A DNA stretch of 18,757 bases from an uncultured Bacillota bacterium (GTDB lineage: Bacteria; Bacillota_I; Bacilli_A; Izemoplasmatales; UBA1188): contig ONMY01000053.1 in assembly GCA_900318975.1 (NCBI GenBank), positions 1 through 18,757 of the forward strand. The letters run 5' to 3'. The notes under the pieces are model-generated. The model did no database searches. It worked only from the letters and a program-made list of their open reading frames with translations, and was not told where the DNA came from. This document shows, piece by piece, positions 7,520 to 15,264 of this stretch; position 1 is the stretch's first letter; every line of letters begins with the position of its first letter. A program made the translations under genes and the position numbers.

Positions 7520-10308
7520 AAAGATTAGGTCATATCCTCATTTGTCTATTTGCTTTTCTAAGCGTATTAACTCTTACATCTTGTAAAAAAGAATTATTAG
7601 CTCAGCCAGCAAATATTTCAATTGACGAAGAAAACAACTTAATATGGGACAGTGTCGATGATGCAAAATCTTACACAGTTTACTTTTTAAACGTTGATAC
7701 AAACATCACCACTTTTGAAACTGTTAGAAAAACTTCATTCAGCTTATCTGAACTCGAAGAAGGAGATTATCAAATCACTATTAGATCTATTTCTGGTGTT
7801 AATGATAAAAAAGATTCCCTAGATTCTGAAATCATCTATTATCATAAATATCCAGAAACTGGATGTGTTTATAAACTTATTAATAATAATACTGAATATG
7901 CGATATCTAAAGTAGGTAGTGCTCAAGGTACATTTGTGATTGAGGACTATTACCGTGGTAAGGCAGTAACCGAAATCTCTGATAAAGCTTTTAAAGGTAG
8001 CACAAAAGTCGTTGATATTACCTTAGGTTCAAACATTATTTCAATCGGTGAATCAGCATTTTGGAACTGTCCAAAACTAGAAAGAATCACTCTTCCAAAC
8101 TCCCTAATCTCAATCGGCAAGAGTGCATTCCAATCTTGTAGATCACTTAAAACTATTACTATTCCTTATTCAGTAACCATAATACCTGAATATTGCTTTG
8201 CATACTGCAGAAATCTTGAAAGTATTACTTTCCCAGAAAATTTAAAATCAATCTTAGAATCTTCATTTGTTGATTGTTCACTTCTTACAACTATTACTAT
8301 TCCAGATAAAGTAGAATTAGTTGGTGCATCAGCTTTCTTTGGATGTGAGAAGTTAGAAACAGTTATAATTGGTCCTAATGTTGAATATATTAAAGAATCT
8401 GCATTCTCTACATGTCATTCTTTAAAAACTGTAACATTTAAAGAAGGTTCTAAATTAAAAGAAATAGGAACTAGTGCTTTTAGAGAATGTAGTGTGCTTG
8501 AAACTATAACTTTACCAAATGGCCTAACATTTATTGGTGAGGCATGTTTCGGTAACGATATAAAATTAGATTCTATTATTATTCCTGATACAGTAACTGG
8601 CATTGGTAATAATGCTTTCCATGGCACAAAATTATTCAATGATCAAATTGAAGCAGGAGAAGATTTCATTTATGCTGACAACTGGTTAATATTCTCACCA
8701 GCTGCAGTAAGAAATACTATTGAAAATATTACTACTGAAACACTAAAGGATACAGTAGTTGGCATTGCGGATAATGTGTTTGAAGGATGTCCTGAATTAA
8801 AAACTGTAACCCTACCACAATCATTCAAATACATTGGTGCATATGCATTTAATAGTTGCCCTAATTTATGGAAACTTGTTACTTTAGAAAATAGTATTAA
8901 AATAATTGGCGATTATTCATTTACTGGATGTAATCTTTTCAACGTCCAACTTGGTTATGGTCTTGAAAGGATTGGACATTTTGCTTTCTATGGTAATATT
9001 ATGCTTGATAATAACACACAAAACCCATATGACTGGATTCCAGAAACTGTAACATCAATAGGAAAAGGCGCATTTAATAATACTATGATGTACAATAATG
9101 CAGCTGCAGGTAGTGGAATTGTTTATGCAGGAAACTGGGCAGTAGGACTCGCTCTTCCTCTAACCACAATTGATTTAAAGTTTGATCCAGACCATATTGC
9201 TGGTGTTGCGGATTATGCATTTATGTATGAAGGCTTCCCAGAACTTGCATCAATACTTTCTATTAGATCAGTATCAGGTCTTGTAAACTGTAAGTATATT
9301 GGTGTTGGCGCATTTTACGGCAATGTCGAACTCTCAAGTGTATCATTAAACAGAAACTTAACAGAAATAAGAGAAGCGACTTTCTATAATACAGGTTTAG
9401 TAAGAGCAACTCTTCCAAGAACTTTAAAATCTATCGGCGATTATGCATTTTATGGAACTCAGCTCACTTCTCTAGATTTATCAACAACTAACGTTGAAAC
9501 TATAGGAAAGAGCGCTTTTTGTGGCGTTTCTGGACTCGTTAATGTTACATTTAATGATAGATTAACAACAATCGGTGATTATGCATTCTTCGGTTGCAGC
9601 AACATTAAGAATCTTGATATTCCTGATAATGTAACTTCAATTGGAGAAAATGCCTTCTGTGGTTGTGAATCAGTTGAAACACTACATGTATCAACAAATG
9701 TTGAAACATTAAGAACTGCAGTATTCGCACACTGCACAACACTAAAGAATGTTACTGGACTTGAAAATATTAAAGTAATTGAACCAGAAGCATTTTATGG
9801 ATGTACACTACTTGAAACTATAGATTTAGGTGAAAAGCTTGAAACTATTGGTGATGCAGCATTCTATATGGATGAAAATCTAACAAGTATTTATTTATCA
9901 TCTAAAGTAAAAGAAATAGGAATTTATGCATTCCAAGGCTGTTCTATGCTTAAATCTATCACAATACCTAGTTCAGTTAGAACTATTCAACAGCACGCAT
10001 TCTATGAATGCTTTAACCTTACTATCTATACGTCTTTTGAATCAAAACCAGGAGATTGGCACAATAGATTCAATTCAAGCAGTAGAACAATTTTCTATAA
10101 AACTGAACTCGATGAAGAAAATAATGTAATATCGGTTGATATAACAAATGATAATTTACAATTTAGAAATGCTCTCAATGGTATTTCAGCACCAATTTAT
10201 AAAGGTAAAACATTTATTAATTTCGTCGACGAAGAAAATAATACATATACATTAGATGATATTAAGTCAATAGATAAAGATATCAAACTAATCGCAAGAT
10301 ATGAATAA
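7516..10308 (+). CDS. BspA-type leucine-rich repeat surface lipoprotein
   Basis: A 930-residue lipoprotein. The signal peptide has a short basic start, a hydrophobic core and lipobox LTSC, with Cys23 as the lipid-modified residue. Residues about 30-110 resemble a fibronectin type III domain (strand NLIWDSV, then YTVYF and YQITIRSIS). Residues about 150-838 hold about 27 BspA/LRR_5 repeats of about 23 residues, patterned I-x-x-x-AF-x-x-C-x-x-L-x-x-I-x-LP. Two longer related variant units interrupt the array. A W-containing terminal cap (about 838-862) and a C-terminal InlB-type repeat (about 891-930, ending LIARYE) follow. BspA-type proteins are cell-surface adhesion or ligand-binding modules; the ligand here is unknown. 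The start codon overlaps the double-vWA stop (ATGA), with AAGGTGA at 7503-7509 as ribosome site. That coupling is unusual for a surface protein and suggests it is a client or part of the vWA complex. Confidence 0.92.
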   Translation: MKRLGHILICLFAFLSVLTLTSCKKELLAQPANISIDEENNLIWDSVDDAKSYTVYFLNVDTNITTFETVRKTSFSLSELEEGDYQITIRSISGVNDKKDSLDSEIIYYHKYPETGCVYKLINNNTEYAISKVGSAQGTFVIEDYYRGKAVTEISDKAFKGSTKVVDITLGSNIISIGESAFWNCPKLERITLPNSLISIGKSAFQSCRSLKTITIPYSVTIIPEYCFAYCRNLESITFPENLKSILESSFVDCSLLTTITIPDKVELVGASAFFGCEKLETVIIGPNVEYIKESAFSTCHSLKTVTFKEGSKLKEIGTSAFRECSVLETITLPNGLTFIGEACFGNDIKLDSIIIPDTVTGIGNNAFHGTKLFNDQIEAGEDFIYADNWLIFSPAAVRNTIENITTETLKDTVVGIADNVFEGCPELKTVTLPQSFKYIGAYAFNSCPNLWKLVTLENSIKIIGDYSFTGCNLFNVQLGYGLERIGHFAFYGNIMLDNNTQNPYDWIPETVTSIGKGAFNNTMMYNNAAAGSGIVYAGNWAVGLALPLTTIDLKFDPDHIAGVADYAFMYEGFPELASILSIRSVSGLVNCKYIGVGAFYGNVELSSVSLNRNLTEIREATFYNTGLVRATLPRTLKSIGDYAFYGTQLTSLDLSTTNVETIGKSAFCGVSGLVNVTFNDRLTTIGDYAFFGCSNIKNLDIPDNVTSIGENAFCGCESVETLHVSTNVETLRTAVFAHCTTLKNVTGLENIKVIEPEAFYGCTLLETIDLGEKLETIGDAAFYMDENLTSIYLSSKVKEIGIYAFQGCSMLKSITIPSSVRTIQQHAFYECFNLTIYTSFESKPGDWHNRFNSSSRTIFYKTELDEENNVISVDITNDNLQFRNALNGISAPIYKGKTFINFVDEENNTYTLDDIKSIDKDIKLIARYE
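7963..10029 (+). repeat. Array of about 27 LRR_5 (BspA-type) repeats
   Basis: Counted by the recurring AF/CF/SF/VF/TF pair, at residues 157, 181, 204, 228, 250, 273, 296, 321, 344, 367, 421, 444, 469, 490, 519, 568, 599, 622, 644, 667, 690, 713, 736, 759, 782, 805 and 828. Normal spacing is 21-25 residues. The two gaps of 54 and 49 residues after 367 and 519 are variant units. Neighbouring units share short near-identical DNA, for example around 9432-9450 and 9571-9587, which shows past internal duplication and could allow copy-number change. Confidence 0.9.
10186..10305 (+). repeat. C-terminal InlB B-type repeat of the LRR lipoprotein
   Basis: Residues 891-930 read as a Listeria-Bacteroides repeat: GKTFINF in place of the usual GYTFxGW, then DEENNTYTLDDI and a closing strand LIARYE. 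The usual tryptophan is replaced by Phe. It caps the protein rather than sitting beside the anchor. Confidence 0.65.
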
Positions 10309-10327
10309 TTAGGAGGATGGTAGTCTT

Positions 10328-13300
10328 ATGAAGAATATTAAAAATACAGTATTTCTATTTATTTTAATAATTTCACTAGCCCTTATTCTAACCGGATGTA
10401 AAGGTAAAAAAGAGCTTGTTTTTGAGACAAATGGTGGAAACGAAATAGAAACTGTTCAAGTTGATTCAAAAGAAGAATATACTCTTCCAGTACCAACTCG
10501 TGAGGGATATCAATTCATTGGATGGTATTTATCAGATGATTTTAGTGGCGAAAGCATTCTTACTATTAAAATTGATAAGAAGACAACAGTTTATGCAAAG
10601 TGGGAAGCACTTCTTAAGATTACTCTAGATCCTGCTGGTGGTACTTTATCAAAAACTACTGTCTATGGTAAAAATGGTGATACTGTTTTAGACCTCGTAA
10701 AAGATTCTATCCCAACTAAAGATGGAGAAGTATTTGGTGCTTGGTTTAATGGAAACTTAGAATTAAGCGCAAACGCAAAGCTCACAAAAGATATGACTCT
10801 TACTGCTAAATACAAAGTAGAATACACAGTAAATGTCTATAAAGAAAAACTCACTCATGATGGTTATGATCTTGAAACAGTTAAACTATATGATTATATT
10901 GGAAAAACTGTTTCATATGAACTCGATAGTGATGAAGGTTTCACTGAAATCGAAAAAGAAGATACTAAAGATGAAATCACATTATCAAATAACAAATCAA
11001 CAAACATACTCACACTCTATTTCGATAGAGAATACTATACTGTAACACTTAGAAGTAATTATCCAAACTCATCAAAAGCTGAAGAGACAAAGACAATAAA
11101 CCTTTATTATGGTGAAGAAGTAGATCTTCCTGAAACAGGATTTAGTATTGATGGATATTACCTTTTAGGTTTTAGCACAGCGGCAAATGGCGAAATCATC
11201 TATGATGCTCATGAAATAGATAATCTTCCAGTTAATAAAGATCCTGATGAAATCGTTAAAGATAAATTAAGCGCATCAAGAACTACATCTTTATATGCGA
11301 TTTGGAATAAGGGATATAAAGATATGTTTGGCGGAACCGATTATATCTTTGTTGCTAAAGATGAAAAGACCGCATATCTTGAAAGAGAAGGTGTATATTT
11401 CATCGGTGAATACTTTAAGAGTGATAAATCATTTATCTTCTATAACGATAAAGAAAACCTTGAAGGTATGATCTATGATGATGGAACATATGCATATTAT
11501 AATGTTTCAAGAGATGAATATTCTGCAGTATTATATACTGTTGGTAGCGGTCTTGATGAAGATATTAAAATCCTCTTTGACCCATACAATGGAATCACAT
11601 ATTATGATGGCTATCAAGATGCTGATAAGAGAGAATCAAAAGGTACATATACAATCGATGAAAACAATTTCTACCATGTAACATTCACAGAAGGCTTAAA
11701 AGCTGGTGAAACAATGATAATAATTGTTGGTAGAGTTACAGCTGACTATGTCACAACTGATGCCTTCCAGCTTAGAAAAGAAAATGAATATGAGATGGGA
11801 GAACTCGTAAGATTTGCAGTCATAAATTCAGAGATTACTTACTACCTTTATGCATATCAAATTGAACTTTCAGGTTTTGGTACTCTAACATTCAATAATG
11901 GTGAATCAATAGAGACTTATTACTATAGCTATGATGAAGAAAAAGATCTATATACTGTAAATGGTCAAAATGGTTCTAAGTTTGGAACTATCAAGATAAT
12001 GGAATATTTAGATAAGAAAGGCTATATGTTCTATGATGAAAGCTTAGATCAAACATTCACACATGCTGATGGTTCAACACTTAAACTTGATGGTATATCA
12101 AACGCAATCTATACAAAAGAAGACACAAGTGTATCTGGCACTTATTCAATAAAAGAATCTGTATTTGGTGGATATATTGTTACATTTAAGAATAATGGAA
12201 AAGAATACACATTCTTAACATCATCAAAGACAGAAGAATCAATCATTGATACAAATACTAGTGGTGAGGCAGAAACCATTACAACTTATTCATTCACAGT
12301 TAAACCTAATGGATATAATGAATATTACTATAAAGATGAAGATTCAATCTATTATGCACCACTCGTTGTAATAAATGACAATGAAGAAGGAAAAGCTAAT
12401 GTTTATGGCTTTACACCTGATAGAACATTTGAACTTGTGCTAGAGGGAACATATGTATTTGATGAAGATACAAATCTTTATGTTTTCACAACAACTAGTG
12501 TCCACAACAAGAAAGTCTTAACATCTCCAGTAGATATTAAAAAGTATAAATCATTTATCTTCGCAGTTGATTCATCTATTACACAGTATTCAATCAACTA
12601 CTGGTACGAATCAACTACAGATGATGGCACTACGAATTATTCTGTTGAATATAGAAATACTGATAATTCTAAACTTCTCCTAGTTAATGGTGTTGCAATA
12701 CTTTCTAAAGATGGATATGTAGTTACTGGTACATATAGTATTAGAAATGGTCTTATTGTCATTTCTAATCAAAATGGATCAGTCTATGTTGAATTAAATA
12801 TTCTAAATAACACATTTATCGTTTTAGATCATGCTCCATATAATGCTTATGTTGTACTAAATGATGGTTCTTATTCAACAAAAGAACATATGGAATTTGA
12901 TGGAAGAGGAAACGCAACATATGTTTATACAACTGTTGAAGATGATGTAGACGTTCTACATGAGATTAATGGAACTATCACAAAGACAAGTGATACTAAT
13001 AGAAACGGTAATGAAATCTATGAATTTAGATCATCTGAAAAGACTATTAGATATCTACTTATTCATAAAAATGAAGGAAGTTTCGTTTATCCATATAATG
13101 TAAATTACAATGGTTCATATGCCGGTGAAGGTATCCTATTCTTAGATGGATATCTAGATTATGTAAGTTATACAAATACCGATGGTGATGAATTAATCGG
13201 AAGTTATGTAATAGAGGATAACAATCTAATCAAAGCCGATTTTGATGGAGTAATTAGATATTTTGATCTAAGTTCTCGTTCATTTACTATTAAAGGAATT

Positions 13301-15250
13301 GAATATGGTTCATATGTAGTTGTTGATAACCAGGGTACAAATGATCTTTATCTTGATCTTGATGGATATGGAAAAGGAATATTATATACTCTTTCAGGTG
13401 AAACTAAGACTATCATAGATAGTAATGCAACATATACAAAAGAAAATGATAAATATCTAGTTTCATATAAAGAAAGTGCAGTTGATTACACTCTAATTGG
13501 CTATACTGGAACATACAAGAATAATGGTATAGTAGAAGATGCATTCTTAATTGAAAATATCGATTCAATCCATACATATATCAATAATAAAGACTGGTCT
13601 ATCTTAAAGCTTGATTCTAAGGGTTATGCAATAAGAGTTGATAATAAAGGCATAAAAGATGAAGGTATATACACAATCATCACTGATAACCTTCTTTACT
13701 ATGAAAATAACGATGGAACATATGCAAATATCTATAAATACAATAATACAAATAACACAATCACTGAATCAAAATATGTTCCAAGAGGATATTATACTAA
13801 AGAATTAAAATCATTACTCTTCACTCAATATGGTTTTGCAGTATTCAATTTCAACACAAAATATTACTACAATATCACAGATGATGGCGTAATCATTTAT
13901 CGTCAAGATGTAGATAATCCAAACGCTAATAAATATGGATATGTCGAAGAGAACTTCGGTGCATTTGACAATGAAAAAGAATACAAAGGCGATATCTATT
14001 ATCAAAATGATGGATTCGCAATCAATTTCACAAGAAAAGAAGAGACAAAAGACCTATATCCAGTTCTAATTAGTAGCACTACAGGAGAAAGAGCTCCAAT
14101 TGAGAAATTATCATTCAGTCCAACTGGAAATGATATATTTAAATCTCAAGGCACAGTAGATGTTGGTCCATTCCAAGGCATGCCTTGTACAGTTGTTAGA
14201 GAATATGTTGATGATCACTATGAAATGTATGTTCAAGTAAACTATTATCGTTTCTATATCACAGTTAACTTTAGTGGTAAGAATCCTGATGGTAGTTCTA
14301 ATAGTACATACGAAGTTACTGGAATGACTTGCGAGAGATCATTCGAATCATATAGATACTTCGACAATTACTATATGTATTATATGTTCTACGGTCAATC
14401 ATTTGTAAGCAACTACGAAAACAATATCGGAAGACTCACATTTAGACAACTCTTTAATGAAACAGGTGAAATGACTGATGACTATGTAATCGTCGATTTC
14501 ATGGAAGAAACTAACGCAAAAGATTTAGAGGGAGTACTCCTAAATAGTGAACATGCACTATATGAATATGAAGAAGAAGGAAATGCTTATACTATTACAA
14601 TAGAAGGTACTGATGGTTATACATATAAGCTATACGTTCTATCAAGAATTCATCCAGCATTCAACACTCAAGCATACATCCTCTATGCTGCAGTAAGATG
14701 TGAAAAGATTACATCAGATGATTATACAGTTGATGTTGAAAGAATAGTCTATAGTGATTATAATTTCCCACTTGGTGCATATTTCAGTGTAAAGATGTCT
14801 AAGGGAGAAGATGAGCTTTCAAGCACTGAATCATTTGAAATCGATAAGATCTTACATTATGTTGCAAGAGAATATGATGATAATGAAAAGATTACTAAGA
14901 CAACTTACTATAAATTAAATATTGTATTAAAAGATTCAGAATCTTTAGCTGACACAGTTGTACCAGTAGATTCAATTACTGTTACAAAACTTGAGGCTGT
15001 AACTTACTACAGTGAAGATTCAAAATCATTCATCGATATCCTAGATTCTAAGATTGTATTCATTTCAATAGATGGTTCAAAATATTTAGTTAGTGAATCA
15101 ACTTATGATAGTAATACTAAAGAATATAGAATAGTATTATCATCACTAAAAGAATACACAGTTAAAATCGATGATAAAGGTGTAATGACACTCACAGAAA
15201 TAACTGAAGAAATACCTGAAGAAGCTGAAAACCCAGAAAATAATGAATAA
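10328..15250 (+). CDS. Giant InlB-repeat lipoprotein with tyrosine-rich beta-repeat body
   Basis: A 1640-residue lipoprotein. Signal peptide with lipobox LTGC, Cys24 as the lipid anchor. Residues 29-93, 95-162 and 237-326 are InlB B-type (Flg_new-like) repeats, with cores such as GYQFIGWY at 60-67 and closing strands YAKW, TAKY and YAIW. Residues about 166-234 resemble a MucBP-like unit ending LYFDRE. Residues about 330-1150 contain a degenerate repeat with hallmarks LxLDGxG and GTYxI. Residues about 1150-1610 are Tyr-, Asp- and Glu-rich with no repeat I can define. The end is acidic (EITEEIPEEAENPENNE), with no sortase motif or C-terminal helix. It lies 19 bases after the LRR gene with AGGAGG at 10311-10316. 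It is probably a long beta-rich stalk or binding protein held to the membrane by its N-terminus. The function is unknown; secretion and lipid anchoring are well supported. Confidence 0.88.
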   Translation: MKNIKNTVFLFILIISLALILTGCKGKKELVFETNGGNEIETVQVDSKEEYTLPVPTREGYQFIGWYLSDDFSGESILTIKIDKKTTVYAKWEALLKITLDPAGGTLSKTTVYGKNGDTVLDLVKDSIPTKDGEVFGAWFNGNLELSANAKLTKDMTLTAKYKVEYTVNVYKEKLTHDGYDLETVKLYDYIGKTVSYELDSDEGFTEIEKEDTKDEITLSNNKSTNILTLYFDREYYTVTLRSNYPNSSKAEETKTINLYYGEEVDLPETGFSIDGYYLLGFSTAANGEIIYDAHEIDNLPVNKDPDEIVKDKLSASRTTSLYAIWNKGYKDMFGGTDYIFVAKDEKTAYLEREGVYFIGEYFKSDKSFIFYNDKENLEGMIYDDGTYAYYNVSRDEYSAVLYTVGSGLDEDIKILFDPYNGITYYDGYQDADKRESKGTYTIDENNFYHVTFTEGLKAGETMIIIVGRVTADYVTTDAFQLRKENEYEMGELVRFAVINSEITYYLYAYQIELSGFGTLTFNNGESIETYYYSYDEEKDLYTVNGQNGSKFGTIKIMEYLDKKGYMFYDESLDQTFTHADGSTLKLDGISNAIYTKEDTSVSGTYSIKESVFGGYIVTFKNNGKEYTFLTSSKTEESIIDTNTSGEAETITTYSFTVKPNGYNEYYYKDEDSIYYAPLVVINDNEEGKANVYGFTPDRTFELVLEGTYVFDEDTNLYVFTTTSVHNKKVLTSPVDIKKYKSFIFAVDSSITQYSINYWYESTTDDGTTNYSVEYRNTDNSKLLLVNGVAILSKDGYVVTGTYSIRNGLIVISNQNGSVYVELNILNNTFIVLDHAPYNAYVVLNDGSYSTKEHMEFDGRGNATYVYTTVEDDVDVLHEINGTITKTSDTNRNGNEIYEFRSSEKTIRYLLIHKNEGSFVYPYNVNYNGSYAGEGILFLDGYLDYVSYTNTDGDELIGSYVIEDNNLIKADFDGVIRYFDLSSRSFTIKGIEYGSYVVVDNQGTNDLYLDLDGYGKGILYTLSGETKTIIDSNATYTKENDKYLVSYKESAVDYTLIGYTGTYKNNGIVEDAFLIENIDSIHTYINNKDWSILKLDSKGYAIRVDNKGIKDEGIYTIITDNLLYYENNDGTYANIYKYNNTNNTITESKYVPRGYYTKELKSLLFTQYGFAVFNFNTKYYYNITDDGVIIYRQDVDNPNANKYGYVEENFGAFDNEKEYKGDIYYQNDGFAINFTRKEETKDLYPVLISSTTGERAPIEKLSFSPTGNDIFKSQGTVDVGPFQGMPCTVVREYVDDHYEMYVQVNYYRFYITVNFSGKNPDGSSNSTYEVTGMTCERSFESYRYFDNYYMYYMFYGQSFVSNYENNIGRLTFRQLFNETGEMTDDYVIVDFMEETNAKDLEGVLLNSEHALYEYEEEGNAYTITIEGTDGYTYKLYVLSRIHPAFNTQAYILYAAVRCEKITSDDYTVDVERIVYSDYNFPLGAYFSVKMSKGEDELSSTESFEIDKILHYVAREYDDNEKITKTTYYKLNIVLKDSESLADTVVPVDSITVTKLEAVTYYSEDSKSFIDILDSKIVFISIDGSKYLVSESTYDSNTKEYRIVLSSLKEYTVKIDDKGVMTLTEITEEIPEEAENPENNE
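10412..11305 (+). repeat. N-terminal InlB B-type and MucBP-like repeat block
   Basis: Four consecutive modules directly after the lipid anchor: InlB-type (residues 29-93), InlB-type (95-162), MucBP-like (166-234) and InlB-type with an insertion (237-326). The second keeps FGAWF as its core and the fourth has LLGFST. This order, InlB-type repeats with an interposed MucBP-like unit, is common in low-G+C surface proteins. Confidence 0.75.
11870..13744 (+). repeat. Degenerate 45-60 residue beta-type repeats in the giant lipoprotein
   Basis: Aligning by eye gives at least seven related units, at residues about 515-556, 575-631, 780-826, 850-912, 933-981, 1006-1057 and 1091-1139. The shared pattern is a strand ending LxLDGxGxAxY, a turn, G-[TS]-Y-x-[IV], then one or two strands rich in Tyr/Phe around a Gly-containing turn. 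Good examples are STLKLDG with SGTYSI, LFLDGYL with IGSYVI, and LDLDGYG with NATYTK. Extra GTY signatures at residues 439-443 and 707-709 may be decayed copies. I do not recognise a named domain. Confidence 0.6.
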
Positions 15251-15256
15251 AAGGAG
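15251..15256 (+). promoter_or_regulatory. Ribosome binding site of the subtilase gene
   Basis: AAGGAG lies eight bases before the ATG at 15265 and directly after the TAA stop of the giant lipoprotein gene. It fixes the start, which is followed at once by a convincing signal peptide. Confidence 0.8.
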
Positions 15257-15264
15257 CGCTATTT

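Noticed and set aside
7963..10029. Regular repeats here as a CRISPR array
   Set aside because: The periodicity is about 69 bases in frame with a coding sequence and is degenerate at DNA level; it encodes leucine-rich repeats.
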